Shown here one piece after another: positions 7,202 through 16,229 of a stretch of 64,000 bases of DNA (within the stretch, counting starts at the first letter, position 1; each line of letters starts with the position of its first letter). Under the pieces are notes generated by a model. It made no database searches, was not told where the DNA came from, and was given only the letters and a program-made list of their open reading frames with translations. The stretch is taken from positions 1-64,000 of the forward strand of contig NZ_VZRB01000028.1 in the NCBI RefSeq assembly GCF_008806595.1. The letters run 5' to 3'. The translations under genes were made by a program, and so were the position numbers. Source of the stretch: Streptomyces luteolifulvus (GTDB taxonomy: Bacteria; Actinomycetota; Actinomycetes; Streptomycetales; Streptomycetaceae).

Positions 7202-8803
7202 TCACCCCGCCACGAACGTATGCGCGGCCTTGTCGTGCCAGCACTGGTGCCACGGCCGGTCGAACAGACACCACACGACGCCGACGACACCGACGCCGAG
7301 CAGACCGGGCACGCTGTAGACGAGCCAGCGGCGCAGCGCCGCTCCGAACGTCGGAGGCTCGTGGGCCTCGATGTCCCGCACCTCCAGCCCGAGCAGCTTC
7401 TTGCCGAGCGTACGGCCCCACTTGGCGTGGGGCAGCGCCTCGTAGAGAACACCGAAGACGAGCAGGACTGCCAGGACGATGCCGAGGTACGCCGACGTCG
7501 TGCCGTCGAGCAGCCAGACGGTGACGGTCTGTCCGGAGAGCTTGGCCGCGTCGATCTTCTCGTTGATGTGGTCGACCGCCCGTGTGCCGAGGGGTACGGC
7601 GGCCACGGCGGTGACGCCGGCGAGGACGAACGTGTCGATCAGCCGGGCGGCCAGCCGCTTGCCGAGTCCCGCGGGCCTGGCCGCCGCCTGACGCCGTGCG
7701 GCCGCCTGGAAGATGTCCTCGACCGGCGGCTTCCAGGGCGTGACGGGCTGCTCGTCACCCCCGGCCAACTGGTGCACCTGCTGCGCCCAGGAGGACTGAC
7801 CGCCGCCGGGACCACTGGTCACGGGGGTGGCGGCCGCGGCTTCCGGCTGGGGGGCGCCGGGCTGGGCGGGCACGGCCGGGGCGGTGGTCTGCGGCGCGGG
7901 GGCGGCCGGGGACGGCGGAGTTGGCTGGGGACCGGAGAAGGCCGCCGGGGACGCCGGAGTCTGCTGGGGGCCGGAGAGTGCCGTCGGGGCGGCGGGGGAA
8001 GCCTGGGCGGCTGCGCCGCCTGCCGCCGTCTGGGCCGCCGCGGCGCGGGCCGATGCGGCCTTCCCGGCGCCGAAGCCGGGCGCGTCCGGCCTTCCGGCCG
8101 CCGCGGACCCGCCGCCCGCCTCCGCGGCCGGATCGGCGGCGGGCACTTCCGCACCACCGGAGCCACCGGCCTGCGCGGACGGCCCCGCCGTGCTCGCGCC
8201 CCCGGCCTGCGCCCCGGGCGCCCCGTACTGCTGCCCCGTGCGCGGGGCAGCCGGCCGGAACACCATGGTGCCGTCGTCGCTCGCATCCGTGCCCGAAGCA
8301 GCCTCGGTCTGCCCCGGCCCCGCCGCAGGCCTGCGGAACACGAAGGTGCCGGCGGAGTCGGTCGCGGGTGTCTCCGTGGGCGGGACGGTGGCCGTGCCGT
8401 CCGTGCGGGCGGAGTTGCCGTCCGGCCGGCGGGGGTCGGCGTCCTGCGGGGCACCCCAGGAGACCCTGCGGTCGTGGTCGCCGCCGAAGCCGGACTGCTG
8501 GGCGCGGTCGGCGCCCCAGGCGGACGCCGCTTCGGGGCGGCTGCCGTGCTGGGCGTCCGCCGCCGAGGGCGCGCCGGCCGGGTCCTCGTCGAAGAAGTGC
8601 GGGCCCGTCGCCTCGACCGGGGCCGGAGCGGGCGCGGCGGCGGACGGCGGAGCGAGCGGCTCACCGCCCGTCGGCGCCGGACGGCTGGTGCCCGGCACCC
8701 AGGCGGCACCGTTCCAGTACCGGACATATCCAGGAATGGACGGGTCCGGGTAATACCCTTCGCGGGGCCTGTCGTCACCGGGGGCCGGGGTTGGGGCGCT
8801 CAT
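7202..8803 (-). CDS. DUF2510 and RDD domain membrane protein
   Basis: The 533-aa protein has an N-terminal DUF2510 (GYYPDPSIPGYVRYWNGAAW, residues ~16-35), a ~300-residue low-complexity Ala/Pro/Gly linker, and a C-terminal RDD domain with several helices (GLGKRLAARLIDTFVLAGV, WGRTLGKKLLGLEVRD) ending in CWHDKAAHTFVAG. The combination is common in actinobacteria. DUF2510 probably binds something at the cytoplasmic face, but this is unproven. It is the larger paralogue of the RDD protein encoded next to it and likely heads that two-gene unit. The ATG start at 8803 is supported by the DUF2510 beginning soon after. Confidence 0.88.
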   Translation of the reverse strand: MSAPTPAPGDDRPREGYYPDPSIPGYVRYWNGAAWVPGTSRPAPTGGEPLAPPSAAAPAPAPVEATGPHFFDEDPAGAPSAADAQHGSRPEAASAWGADRAQQSGFGGDHDRRVSWGAPQDADPRRPDGNSARTDGTATVPPTETPATDSAGTFVFRRPAAGPGQTEAASGTDASDDGTMVFRPAAPRTGQQYGAPGAQAGGASTAGPSAQAGGSGGAEVPAADPAAEAGGGSAAAGRPDAPGFGAGKAASARAAAAQTAAGGAAAQASPAAPTALSGPQQTPASPAAFSGPQPTPPSPAAPAPQTTAPAVPAQPGAPQPEAAAATPVTSGPGGGQSSWAQQVHQLAGGDEQPVTPWKPPVEDIFQAAARRQAAARPAGLGKRLAARLIDTFVLAGVTAVAAVPLGTRAVDHINEKIDAAKLSGQTVTVWLLDGTTSAYLGIVLAVLLVFGVLYEALPHAKWGRTLGKKLLGLEVRDIEAHEPPTFGAALRRWLVYSVPGLLGVGVVGVVWCLFDRPWHQCWHDKAAHTFVAG

Positions 8804-9081
8804 GTCCGTCGTCCCGTATCTGCTCGGGGGTCAACTGGGGGCCTCAACATCTATCAGACCGGCGCAACGACCACCGCCAGTCCCACTCGACCCACCCTTT
8901 CCGGGCAACCTCGCGCACGCTCCTCTCACGACCGGAGAGTCCGCGAACACGGTCGTAAAAAAAGTTCGTCGAACCCGCGTAATGCCCGGCCTCGCGCCCC
9001 CTCTCTCCTCTCGTACGCGCCCACCGCCACGGCCGTACGCGCGTCACGAGAGAGCGAGAAAGCGAGAGAGGAACCCACCCC

Positions 9082-9555
9082 ATGGACAAGGTTGTAGAGC
9101 GGGAAATGGAGCTCAAGCTCATCCTGTCGCCCGAGCGCAGCGTCGCGGTCCCCGCGCGGCTGAGCTACTTCAGCGACGATCCGTACGCCGTCCACATCAC
9201 CTTCCATATCGGCTCCGAGCACCCGGTGAGCTGGACGTTCGCCCGCGATCTGCTGGTGGAGGGGGTGTTCCGGCCGTGCGGGCACGGGGACGTGCGGGTG
9301 TGGCCGACGAAGGCCGCGGGGCGCAGCGTCGTTCTGATGGCGCTGAGTTCGCCGGGCGGGGACGCACTTCTGGAGGCCCCGGCGGCGCAGGTGTCGGCCT
9401 GGGTGGAGCGCACGCTGCGGGTGGTCCCGCCGGGCCGGGAAGCCGACCGGCTGGGCATCGACGACATCCTCGCCGAGCTGCTCACCCCGACGCCGGCCGA
9501 CGAGCTGTGGCTGTGCGAACCATGGCCCTCGGAGGACTCACTGGACGGGGAGTGA
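9082..9555 (+). CDS. ssgG: SsgA-like sporulation/cell-division protein, probably SsgG
   Basis: The 157-aa SsgA-like protein (SALP) has the family core DPYAVHITFHIGSEHPVSWT, then FARDLLVEGV and GHGDVRVWPT. SALPs are restricted to sporulating actinomycetes and control septum site and spore-wall events; SsgA and SsgB recruit FtsZ, while SsgG affects septum placement. The paralogue call rests on position: in S. coelicolor ssgG lies beside an FAD oxidase and close to hpd, as here. The ATG at 9082 follows a GAGAGAGGAA site. It converges with the oxidase gene, the two stops lying within one small hairpin. Confidence 0.85.
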   Translation: MDKVVEREMELKLILSPERSVAVPARLSYFSDDPYAVHITFHIGSEHPVSWTFARDLLVEGVFRPCGHGDVRVWPTKAAGRSVVLMALSSPGGDALLEAPAAQVSAWVERTLRVVPPGREADRLGIDDILAELLTPTPADELWLCEPWPSEDSLDGE

Positions 9556-9572
9556 CGCGCATCGGTGCGTCA
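9553..9572. terminator. Small hairpin spanning two convergent stop codons
   Basis: TGACGC (9553-9558) pairs with GCGTCA (9567-9572). The stem contains the stop codon of ssgG on one strand and that of the oxidase gene on the other. With only 6 bp, terminator function is uncertain. Confidence 0.35.
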
Positions 9573-10970
9573 GAACAGCTTGCCCGGATTCAGGATGCCG
9601 AGCGGGTCGAAGGCCGTCTTGACCGCCTGCTGCATCTCCACCCCCACCGGGCCGATCTCACGCGCCAGCCACTCCTTCTTCAGGACGCCCACGCCGTGCT
9701 CGCCGGTGATCGTGCCGCCCAGCTCCAGGCCGAGGGCCATGATCTCGTCGAAGGACTCGCGGGCGCGCCGGGACTCGTCGGGGTCCTGGGCGTCGAAGCA
9801 GACCGTCGGGTGGGTGTTGCCGTCGCCTGCGTGCGCGACGACGCCGATGGTGAGCCGGTGCTTCTGGGCGATCCGCTCGACCCCTTCGAGCATGTCGCCG
9901 AGCCGTGACCGGGGCACGCACACGTCGTCGATCATCGTCGTGCCCTTGACCGCCTCCAGCGCGGTGAGGGACAGCCGCCTTGCCTTCAGAAGCAGTTCGG
10001 ACTCGGCGACGTCGTCGGCCGGTACGACCTGGGTGGCGCCGGCGGCCTCGCACAGCGCGCCGACAGCGGCGAGGTCCGCGGCCGGATCCGGGGTGTCGAA
10101 GGCCGCGAGCAGCAGCGCCTCCGTGCTCTCCGGCAGGCCCATGTGCGCGAGGTCGTTGACCGCCTTGACCGTCGTACGGTCCATCAGTTCCAGCAGGGAC
10201 GGCACATGGCCGCCCGCCATGATCCGGCACACGGCGTCGCAGGCGGCGGCCCCGGACGCGAACTCGGCCGCGAGCACCAGCTGCTCGGGCGGCTTGGGCT
10301 TGAGGGCCAGGATCGCCCGTACGACGATGCCGAGCGAACCCTCGGAGCCGACGAACAGCCGGGTGAGGTCGTACCCGGCGACTCCCTTGGCCGTGCGGCG
10401 GCCGGTGGACATGAGCCGCCCGTCGGCCAGCACGACGTCCAGACCGAGGACGTACTCGGCCGTCACCCCGTACTTCACACAGCACAGGCCGCCGGAGGCG
10501 GTGCCGATGTTGCCGCCGATGGTGCACATCTCCCAGCTGGACGGGTCCGGCGGGTAGTACAGGCCGTGTTCGCCGACCGCGCGGGAGAGGGCGGCGTTGA
10601 TGACGCCCGGCTCGACGACGGCGATGCGGTCGACGGGACTGATCTCGAGGATGCGGTCCATCTTCGTCAGGGACAGCACGATGCAGCCGTCGGAGGCGTT
10701 GGCCCCGCCCGACAGGCCGGTACGGGCGCCCTGCGGGACGACCGGGACACGTAGCTCGGTGGCGATGCGCAGGACGTGCTGGACCTGTTCGACCGTGCGC
10801 GGGAGCACGACGACCGCCGGGGAGCCGGCCGGGCAGAAGCTGGCCATGTCGTTGGCGTAGGAGGCCGTGACGTGGGGGTCGGTCAGGACGGCCTCGGCGG
10901 GCAGACCGCTGAGCAGACGGTCCAGCAGGTTGCCGGTCACTTCGTCGTGAGGCGCTTCGATACGGCTCAT
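9570..10970 (-). CDS. FAD-linked oxidase, GlcD/D-lactate dehydrogenase-like
   Basis: The 466-aa flavoprotein of the VAO/PCMH superfamily has an FAD-binding domain containing VVLPRTVEQVQHVLRIA and PQGARTGLSGGANA. WEMCTIGGNIGTASGG lies near residue 145, and the C-terminal substrate domain has IGVVAHAGDGNTHPTV. Members oxidise 2-hydroxy acids such as glycolate or D-lactate; the substrate here is not determined and no GlcE/GlcF partner is present. The ATG at 10970 is chosen because the family begins there; the open frame upstream is Ala/Pro-rich shadow sequence overlapping the divergent TPR gene's region. It is transcribed away from the TPR gene. Confidence 0.87.
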   Translation of the reverse strand: MSRIEAPHDEVTGNLLDRLLSGLPAEAVLTDPHVTASYANDMASFCPAGSPAVVVLPRTVEQVQHVLRIATELRVPVVPQGARTGLSGGANASDGCIVLSLTKMDRILEISPVDRIAVVEPGVINAALSRAVGEHGLYYPPDPSSWEMCTIGGNIGTASGGLCCVKYGVTAEYVLGLDVVLADGRLMSTGRRTAKGVAGYDLTRLFVGSEGSLGIVVRAILALKPKPPEQLVLAAEFASGAAACDAVCRIMAGGHVPSLLELMDRTTVKAVNDLAHMGLPESTEALLLAAFDTPDPAADLAAVGALCEAAGATQVVPADDVAESELLLKARRLSLTALEAVKGTTMIDDVCVPRSRLGDMLEGVERIAQKHRLTIGVVAHAGDGNTHPTVCFDAQDPDESRRARESFDEIMALGLELGGTITGEHGVGVLKKEWLAREIGPVGVEMQQAVKTAFDPLGILNPGKLF

Positions 10971-11058
10971 GATCCAAGCCTCGCACCGGGGGCCATCGGT
11001 GTGAACCCCGTCTGCGCCGACCGCCGTATGCCGTGGTGACCTGCTGGTACGGACCACA

Positions 11059-12525
11059 GTGAACGCCATGGAGAACCAGGAGGAGGCACCCGCGCCGGCA
11101 CCCGCGCCCGGTCGCGGGCGAGGCTTGATCATCGGCGCGGTCGCCGGGTGCGCCGTGCTCGGCGGGACACTGACGCTGCTGCTCTGGGGCGGTGCGGCGC
11201 ACCAGGCGCCCGCTCCGGCCGCGGGGGCGCAGGCCCTCACGGCGGTGAACGACGGGGTGCCCGCCGCGCTGCCCGACCTCGCGGTGCTGATCGACGAGCG
11301 GGAGGCCCATCTGCGGGCGCATCCCGGGGACGCGCAGTCGTGGGCGGTGCTCGGGGCGGCCTATGTGGAGCAGGGGCGGCGGACCGCGGACGCCTCGTAC
11401 TACCCGAAGGCCGACCAGGCGCTGCGCATGTCGCTGAAGGCGCGCCCGGAGGAGAACGCGGAGGCGCTCCTCGGCCTGGCGGCCCTGGCGAACGCGCGCC
11501 GGGACTTCCCCGAGGCCCGCACGTGGGCGGAGGCCGCGCGGAAGCTGGACGCGAAGCGGTGGACGACGTATCCGCTGCTGATCGACGCCTGTACGGGTCT
11601 CGGCGACTACAAGGCCGCCGACCGGGCCCTGGAGGAACTGCTGGAGCTGCGTTCCGGGCCGGCGGTGCTGGCGCGGGCCGCGGCCGTCTACCGCGACCGG
11701 GGCCGGCGCGAGGACGCGGCGGCCGCGCTCCACGACGCCGCGGCGGCGGCCCGGGCGCCCGCCGAACGGGCGGCGTGGCTGGAGCGGGCCGGGCAGCTGG
11801 CCTGGGAGCGCGGGGACCGCGAGGAGGCGCTGCGGTACTTCCGGGAGGCGTCGCGCATCGACCCCGACCAGTGGGCCGCGCGGGCCGGGGAGGCCAGGGT
11901 GCTGGCGGCGCTGGGGCGGACGACGGAGGCGCTGAACACGTACCGGGTCGCCCTGGAGAAGCAGCCCTCGCCGCAGTACGCGCTGGAACTCGGCGAGCTG
12001 TACGAGTCGCTGGGGCTGCGGCACCCGGCGCGGGTGCAGTACGACCTGCTGCGGGAGCGGGTGCGCGGGGCCGCCGAGGGCGGGGCCGACGAGGAGTTGG
12101 TGCTCGGGCAGTTCGAGGCGGACCACGGCGACGCGCAGGCGGCGGTACGGCGGCTGCGGGCGGAGTGGGAGCGGCAGCCCGGGATCGCGGTGGCCGACGC
12201 GCTGGGCTGGGCACTGCACCGGGCCGGGGAGGACGAGGAGGCGCTGACGTTCGCCACGGCGGCGACGGACAAGGTGCACGGAGGCGGGGTGCGCAGCGCA
12301 CTGTACGTCTACCACCGGGGCATGATCGAGCGGGCCCTGCAACAGCAGGGGCCCGCGCGGCGGCATCTTCAGGAGGCGCTGCGGATCAACCCGTACTTCT
12401 CACCACTGTGGGCGCCGAAGGCCCGCGCGGCGCTGGCGGAGCTGGGCGAGCCCCCGGCGGAGGGCCCGCCCACGGACGACGACGAGGGTGAGGACGAGTA
12501 CGAGGACGAGGACGAGGAGAGCTGA
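11059..12525 (+). CDS. Membrane-anchored tetratricopeptide repeat protein
   Basis: The protein is 488 aa from GTG 11059 (ATG 11068 is an equally good start). A single N-terminal membrane helix (LIIGAVAGCAVLGGTLTLLL) is followed by about ten helix-turn-helix repeats with TPR spacing, for example AWAVLGAAYVEQG-type and EALRYFREASRIDPDQWAA segments. The protein ends in a strongly acidic Glu/Asp tail (EGEDEYEDEDEES). It probably scaffolds protein contacts on one face of the membrane; no partner is evident. The stop lies only 6 bp from the hpd stop (convergent). Confidence 0.85.
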   Translation: MNAMENQEEAPAPAPAPGRGRGLIIGAVAGCAVLGGTLTLLLWGGAAHQAPAPAAGAQALTAVNDGVPAALPDLAVLIDEREAHLRAHPGDAQSWAVLGAAYVEQGRRTADASYYPKADQALRMSLKARPEENAEALLGLAALANARRDFPEARTWAEAARKLDAKRWTTYPLLIDACTGLGDYKAADRALEELLELRSGPAVLARAAAVYRDRGRREDAAAALHDAAAAARAPAERAAWLERAGQLAWERGDREEALRYFREASRIDPDQWAARAGEARVLAALGRTTEALNTYRVALEKQPSPQYALELGELYESLGLRHPARVQYDLLRERVRGAAEGGADEELVLGQFEADHGDAQAAVRRLRAEWERQPGIAVADALGWALHRAGEDEEALTFATAATDKVHGGGVRSALYVYHRGMIERALQQQGPARRHLQEALRINPYFSPLWAPKARAALAELGEPPAEGPPTDDDEGEDEYEDEDEES

Positions 12526-12531
12526 CGGGAT

Positions 12532-13677
12532 CTAGAGGTTGCCGCGCTTGGCCTGCTCCCGCTCGATCGCCTCGAACAGGGCCTTGAAGTTGCCCTTGCC
12601 GAAGCCCATCGAGCCGTGCCGCTCGATGATCTCGAAGAACACGGTCGGCCGGTCCTGGACCGGCTTGGTGAAGATCTGGAGCAGATAGCCGTCCTCGTCG
12701 CGGTCGGCGAGGATCTTCAGCTCGCGCAGGGTCTCGATCGGGACGCGGGTGTCGCCGACCCACTCCCCCAGGGTGTCGTAGTACGAGTCGGGGGTGTCGA
12801 GGAACTGCACCCCGGCCGCCCGCATCGTCCGTACCGTCTGCACGATGTCGTTGGTGTTGAGCGCGATGTGCTGGACGCCGGCGCCGCCGTAGAACTCCAG
12901 ATACTCGTCGATCTGGGACTTCTTCTTGGCGATCGCGGGCTCGTTGATCGGGAACTTGACCTTGAGCGTGCCGTCGGCGACGACCTTCGACATCAGCGCG
13001 CTGTACTCGGTCGCGATGTCGTCGCCCACGAACTCCTTCATGTTCGTGAAGCCCATGACCTTGTTGTAGAAGCCGACCCACTCGTTCATCCGGCCGAGTT
13101 CGACGTTGCCGACGCAGTGGTCGATGGCCTGGAAGGTGCGCTGGGCGGGCGGTTCGACGATCGGGTCGGCCGCGACGAAGTTGGGGAGGTACGGACCGTC
13201 GTAGCCCGTCCGCTCGACCAGGGTGTGGCGGGTCTCGCCGTAGGTGGCGATCGCGGCGAGGACGACCGTGCCGTGCTCGTCCTTCATCTCGTACGGCTCG
13301 GCCACCGAACGGGCGCCGTGCTCGATCGCGTACGTGTAGGCGGCGCGGGCGTCCGGGACCTCGATCGCGAGGTCGACGACGCCGTCGCCGTGCTCGGCCA
13401 CATGCTGGGCGAGGAAGTGGCCCCAGGGGGTGGACGGCTTGATGACCGACGTGAGGACGAAGCGTGCCGAGCCGTTGGTCAGCACGTACGAGGCGGTCTC
13501 GCGGCTGCCGGTCTCGGGTCCGGAGTACGCGACGAGCCGCATGCCGAAGGCGGTGGAGTAGTAGTGCGCCGCCTGCTTGGCGTTGCCCACGGCGAACACG
13601 ACCGCGTCCATTCCCTTGACCGGGAAGGGGTCGGCCCGCCGTGCGGTGTCGGGAGTGTGGTCTGTGGTCTGTGTCAT
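12532..13677 (-). CDS. hpd: 4-hydroxyphenylpyruvate dioxygenase
   Basis: The 381-aa Fe(II)-dependent dioxygenase converts 4-hydroxyphenylpyruvate to homogentisate in tyrosine catabolism. It contains the tandem vicinal-oxygen-chelate fold with the iron ligands in place: His in IDHCVGNVELGRMNEW, His in GVQHIALNTNDI and Glu in TVFFEIIERHGSMGFG, which is highly diagnostic. Length is normal. The start codon at 13677 gives the expected N-terminus. It is divergent from an Lrp/AsnC regulator, with an inverted repeat between the two genes. Confidence 0.97.
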   Translation of the reverse strand: MTQTTDHTPDTARRADPFPVKGMDAVVFAVGNAKQAAHYYSTAFGMRLVAYSGPETGSRETASYVLTNGSARFVLTSVIKPSTPWGHFLAQHVAEHGDGVVDLAIEVPDARAAYTYAIEHGARSVAEPYEMKDEHGTVVLAAIATYGETRHTLVERTGYDGPYLPNFVAADPIVEPPAQRTFQAIDHCVGNVELGRMNEWVGFYNKVMGFTNMKEFVGDDIATEYSALMSKVVADGTLKVKFPINEPAIAKKKSQIDEYLEFYGGAGVQHIALNTNDIVQTVRTMRAAGVQFLDTPDSYYDTLGEWVGDTRVPIETLRELKILADRDEDGYLLQIFTKPVQDRPTVFFEIIERHGSMGFGKGNFKALFEAIEREQAKRGNL

Positions 13678-13707
13678 AGCGGAAGCCTCGCCCCACCCCG
13701 CAAGGTG

Positions 13708-13721
13708 CGCAATAGTTTGCG
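13708..13721. promoter_or_regulatory. Inverted repeat in the hpd / Lrp divergent promoter
   Basis: CGCAA (13708-13712) and TTGCG (13717-13721) are arranged as an inverted repeat with an AT-containing centre. They lie between the divergent hpd and Lrp/AsnC genes, a likely site for the Lrp-type dimer. Confidence 0.45.
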
Positions 13722-13798
13722 TATCCGCTGGACAACATGAGCAGTGCAGGGTCCGTTTCTGCGGGCTTTCTGTACAAGATGACCACTGGAGGCGGGCC

Positions 13799-14281
13799 GT
13801 GGCGATCGATCATCTGGACGGGCGGATCATCCTGCTGCTGGCGAGGGAGCCGCGCATCGGGGTGCTGGAGATGTCCCGGCGGCTGGGGGTGGCCCGGGGA
13901 ACCGTCCAGGCGCGCCTGGACCGGCTTCAGTCGAATGGCGTCATCCGCGGGTTCGGGCCCCAGGTCGATCCCGCGGCGCTCGGCTATCCGGTGACCGCGT
14001 TCGCCACGCTGCAGATCCGGCAGGGGCAAGGACCGGACGTACGGGCGCACTTGGCGACCGTGCCGGAGGTGCTGGAGCTGCACACGACCACCGGCAACGG
14101 GGACATGCTGTGCCGGCTCGTGGCCCGCTCGAACGCCGATCTCCAGCGCGTCATCGACCTCGTCGTCGGTTTTGATGGGATCGTCCGGGCCGCCACCGCG
14201 ATCGTGATGGAGAACCCTGTTCCGCTGCGGATCATCCCGCTGGTGGAACAGGCGGCGGAGGACCGCGACGGACGGGAGTGA
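13799..14281 (+). CDS. Lrp/AsnC family transcriptional regulator
   Basis: The 160-aa protein has an N-terminal winged helix-turn-helix (MSRRLGVARGTVQARLDRLQ, residues ~24-43) and a C-terminal RAM/AsnC ligand-binding domain. GTG 13799 is chosen because a GGAGG site lies about 7 bp upstream. The neighbouring divergent hpd gene suggests it senses an aromatic amino acid or related metabolite and controls tyrosine degradation; this is inference from context. It is followed 36 bp later by a betaine-type ABC operon, which could be partly co-transcribed. Confidence 0.9.
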   Translation: MAIDHLDGRIILLLAREPRIGVLEMSRRLGVARGTVQARLDRLQSNGVIRGFGPQVDPAALGYPVTAFATLQIRQGQGPDVRAHLATVPEVLELHTTTGNGDMLCRLVARSNADLQRVIDLVVGFDGIVRAATAIVMENPVPLRIIPLVEQAAEDRDGRE

Positions 14282-14317
14282 ACTGGCCGGGCAGGCCCTC
14301 GCAGGGGGTGAGCGGAT

Positions 14318-14983
14318 GTGAGCTTCTGGGAGTACCTGGGCGACCGCCACCAGCAGCTGCTGACGGACGCCGGCGAACAGGCGGGCATCGTTTTCCTGTC
14401 CATGGTCATGGCGACCCTGCTCGGGGTACTGACCGGCCTCGTCACCTGTCGCAGCGAGCGGGCGGGCAGCCTCGCGACCACGGCCTCCTCGGCCGTCCTG
14501 GCCCTTCCCGCGCTCGCCGTGATCGGGCTGCTCGTCCCGGTCGTGGGACTCGGCACTGCGCCCACGGTGATCGCGTTGACCCTGTTCGGGCTGATGCCGG
14601 TCATGCGCAGCACCGTCGTCGGGCTGCGCGCGGTCGACCCGTCGCTGGTGGAGGCCGCCACCGGCATCGGCATGTCCCGGCCGATGCGGCTGGCCCGGGT
14701 CGAGCTGCCGCTGGCCTGGCCGCCGATCCTGACCGCGATCCGGGTCTCGACACGGATGCTGATGGGGATCGCCGCGATCGCCGCGTACGCCTCCGGCCCC
14801 GGGCTCGGCAAGGAGATCTTTCGCGGGCTCGCCTTCCCGGACGGCGAGAACGCGCTCAACGAGGTGCTCGCGGGCACACTCGGGATCATCATCCTGACCC
14901 TGCTGTTCGACGTCGTGTACGTCCTCGTCGGGCGGCTGACGATCTCCGGCGGCATCCGTGCGCCCGGGGGAACCCGTGTCTGA
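14318..14983 (+). CDS. Glycine betaine/choline-type ABC transporter permease (first)
   Basis: The 221-aa inner-membrane permease has five to six helices and the OpuCB/ProW-type cytoplasmic loop AATGIGMSRPMRLARVELPL (the EAA loop contacting the ATPase). The GTG start at 14318 is supported by the SFWEYLGDR N-terminus and a GGGGG-rich site upstream. Its stop overlaps the start of the ATPase gene. With the next two genes it forms a permease-ATPase-permease importer for compatible solutes. Confidence 0.9.
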   Translation: MSFWEYLGDRHQQLLTDAGEQAGIVFLSMVMATLLGVLTGLVTCRSERAGSLATTASSAVLALPALAVIGLLVPVVGLGTAPTVIALTLFGLMPVMRSTVVGLRAVDPSLVEAATGIGMSRPMRLARVELPLAWPPILTAIRVSTRMLMGIAAIAAYASGPGLGKEIFRGLAFPDGENALNEVLAGTLGIIILTLLFDVVYVLVGRLTISGGIRAPGGTRV

Positions 14984-16229
14984 GCCCGCCGGGCTGCAGT
15001 CGGGCACCACCGCGGCCACGGTCGAACTGGAGCAGCTGACCAAGCGGTACCCGGGCAGTCCGCAGCCCGTCGTCGACAACGTCACCCTGACGATCCGGGC
15101 GGGCGAGACCGCCGTCCTCGTCGGGCCGTCCGGATGCGGCAAGTCCACGATCCTCAAGATGATCAACCGGCTGGTCGAGCCGACCGGCGGCCGGGTCCGC
15201 GTGGGCGGCGAGGACGTCGGCGCCATGGATCCGGTGGGGCTGCGCCGGAGGATCGGGTACGTGACCCGCGCGAGCGGACTGTTCCCGCACATGACGGTCG
15301 CCCAGAACATCGCGCTCGTACCGGAGATGAGCGGCTGGCCGAGGGCACGGATCAGGGCGCGGGTGGAGGAGATGCTCGACCTGGTCGGCCTCGACCCCGT
15401 CGAGTTCCGGGACCGCCATCCGCGCGGGCTCTCCGGCGGTCAGCGGCAACGCGTGGCCGTGGCACGGGCGTTGGCGGCCGATCCGCCGGTGCTGCTGATG
15501 GACGAGCCGTTCGGCGCGGTCGACCCGGTCACCCGCGACCACCTCCAGGGCGAGCTGATCAGAGTCCAGGGCGAGCTGCACAAGACGATCGTCTTCGTCA
15601 CACACGACTTCGACGAGGCGATCAGACTGGGCGACCGGATCGCCGTACTGCGCGAACGCTCGCACATCGCGCAGTACGACACCCCGGAGTCGATCCTCAC
15701 CAACCCGGCCGACGACTTCGTGTCCGGATTCGCCGGCGGCGGGGCGGCACTGAAGCGGTTGAGCCTGACCCGCGTACGGGAGGTGGACATCGCCGCCTAC
15801 CCGACGCTGACGGTCGACGACCCGCTCCAGGAGATCTTCAACAAACTCCGGGCCAGCGTGACGAACGAGATCCTGCTGCTCGACCAGCGGGGGCGCCCCT
15901 ACAAGTGGCTCAGGCGCGGCGATCTGATGCGCGCCAAGGGCTCGCTGGCCCGGGCCGGAACGCTGGTGAACGACACGGTTCCCCGGGACGCGACCCTGCG
16001 GGACGCCCTGGAAGCGGTGCTGACCGACAGTGCGGGGCGGGTCGCGGTGACCGGGAGACGCGGCGAGTACGCCGGAGTCGTCGATGTGGAGACGCTCATG
16101 AACACGGTGCACGAGCTGCTGGAGGCCGACCGGCTGGAGGCGATGGAGACGCGGCACGCACTGGAGGAGATGCGGGCCACGCAGACGCACGCCGAGCAGG
16201 AGGGCGAGGGCGGAGGGCAGATGACGTGA
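14976..16229 (+). CDS. Glycine betaine/choline-type ABC transporter ATP-binding protein with CBS domains
   Basis: The 417-aa ATPase powers osmolyte import. Walker A is GPSGCGKST (near residue 53), the signature is LSGGQRQRVAVARAL, and Walker B is VLLMDEPFGAVDP. A C-terminal pair of CBS-type segments (PTLTVDDPLQEIFNKLR and VPRDATLRDALEAVL) follows, as in OpuCA/ProV where they act as ionic-strength or nucleotide sensors. GTG 14976 is chosen; it overlaps the permease stop and has a CGGGGGAA site. The stop overlaps the next gene's start (GTGA), indicating translational coupling. Confidence 0.93.
   Translation: MSEPAGLQSGTTAATVELEQLTKRYPGSPQPVVDNVTLTIRAGETAVLVGPSGCGKSTILKMINRLVEPTGGRVRVGGEDVGAMDPVGLRRRIGYVTRASGLFPHMTVAQNIALVPEMSGWPRARIRARVEEMLDLVGLDPVEFRDRHPRGLSGGQRQRVAVARALAADPPVLLMDEPFGAVDPVTRDHLQGELIRVQGELHKTIVFVTHDFDEAIRLGDRIAVLRERSHIAQYDTPESILTNPADDFVSGFAGGGAALKRLSLTRVREVDIAAYPTLTVDDPLQEIFNKLRASVTNEILLLDQRGRPYKWLRRGDLMRAKGSLARAGTLVNDTVPRDATLRDALEAVLTDSAGRVAVTGRRGEYAGVVDVETLMNTVHELLEADRLEAMETRHALEEMRATQTHAEQEGEGGGQMT

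Noticed and set aside
7073..9097. Long plus-strand frame across the DUF2510-RDD gene
   Set aside because: Composition is that of an antisense shadow and it runs through the promoter of ssgG.
12386..15310. 974-codon minus-strand frame across hpd, Lrp and permease
   Set aside because: It covers several well-supported genes in other frames and shows no domain.
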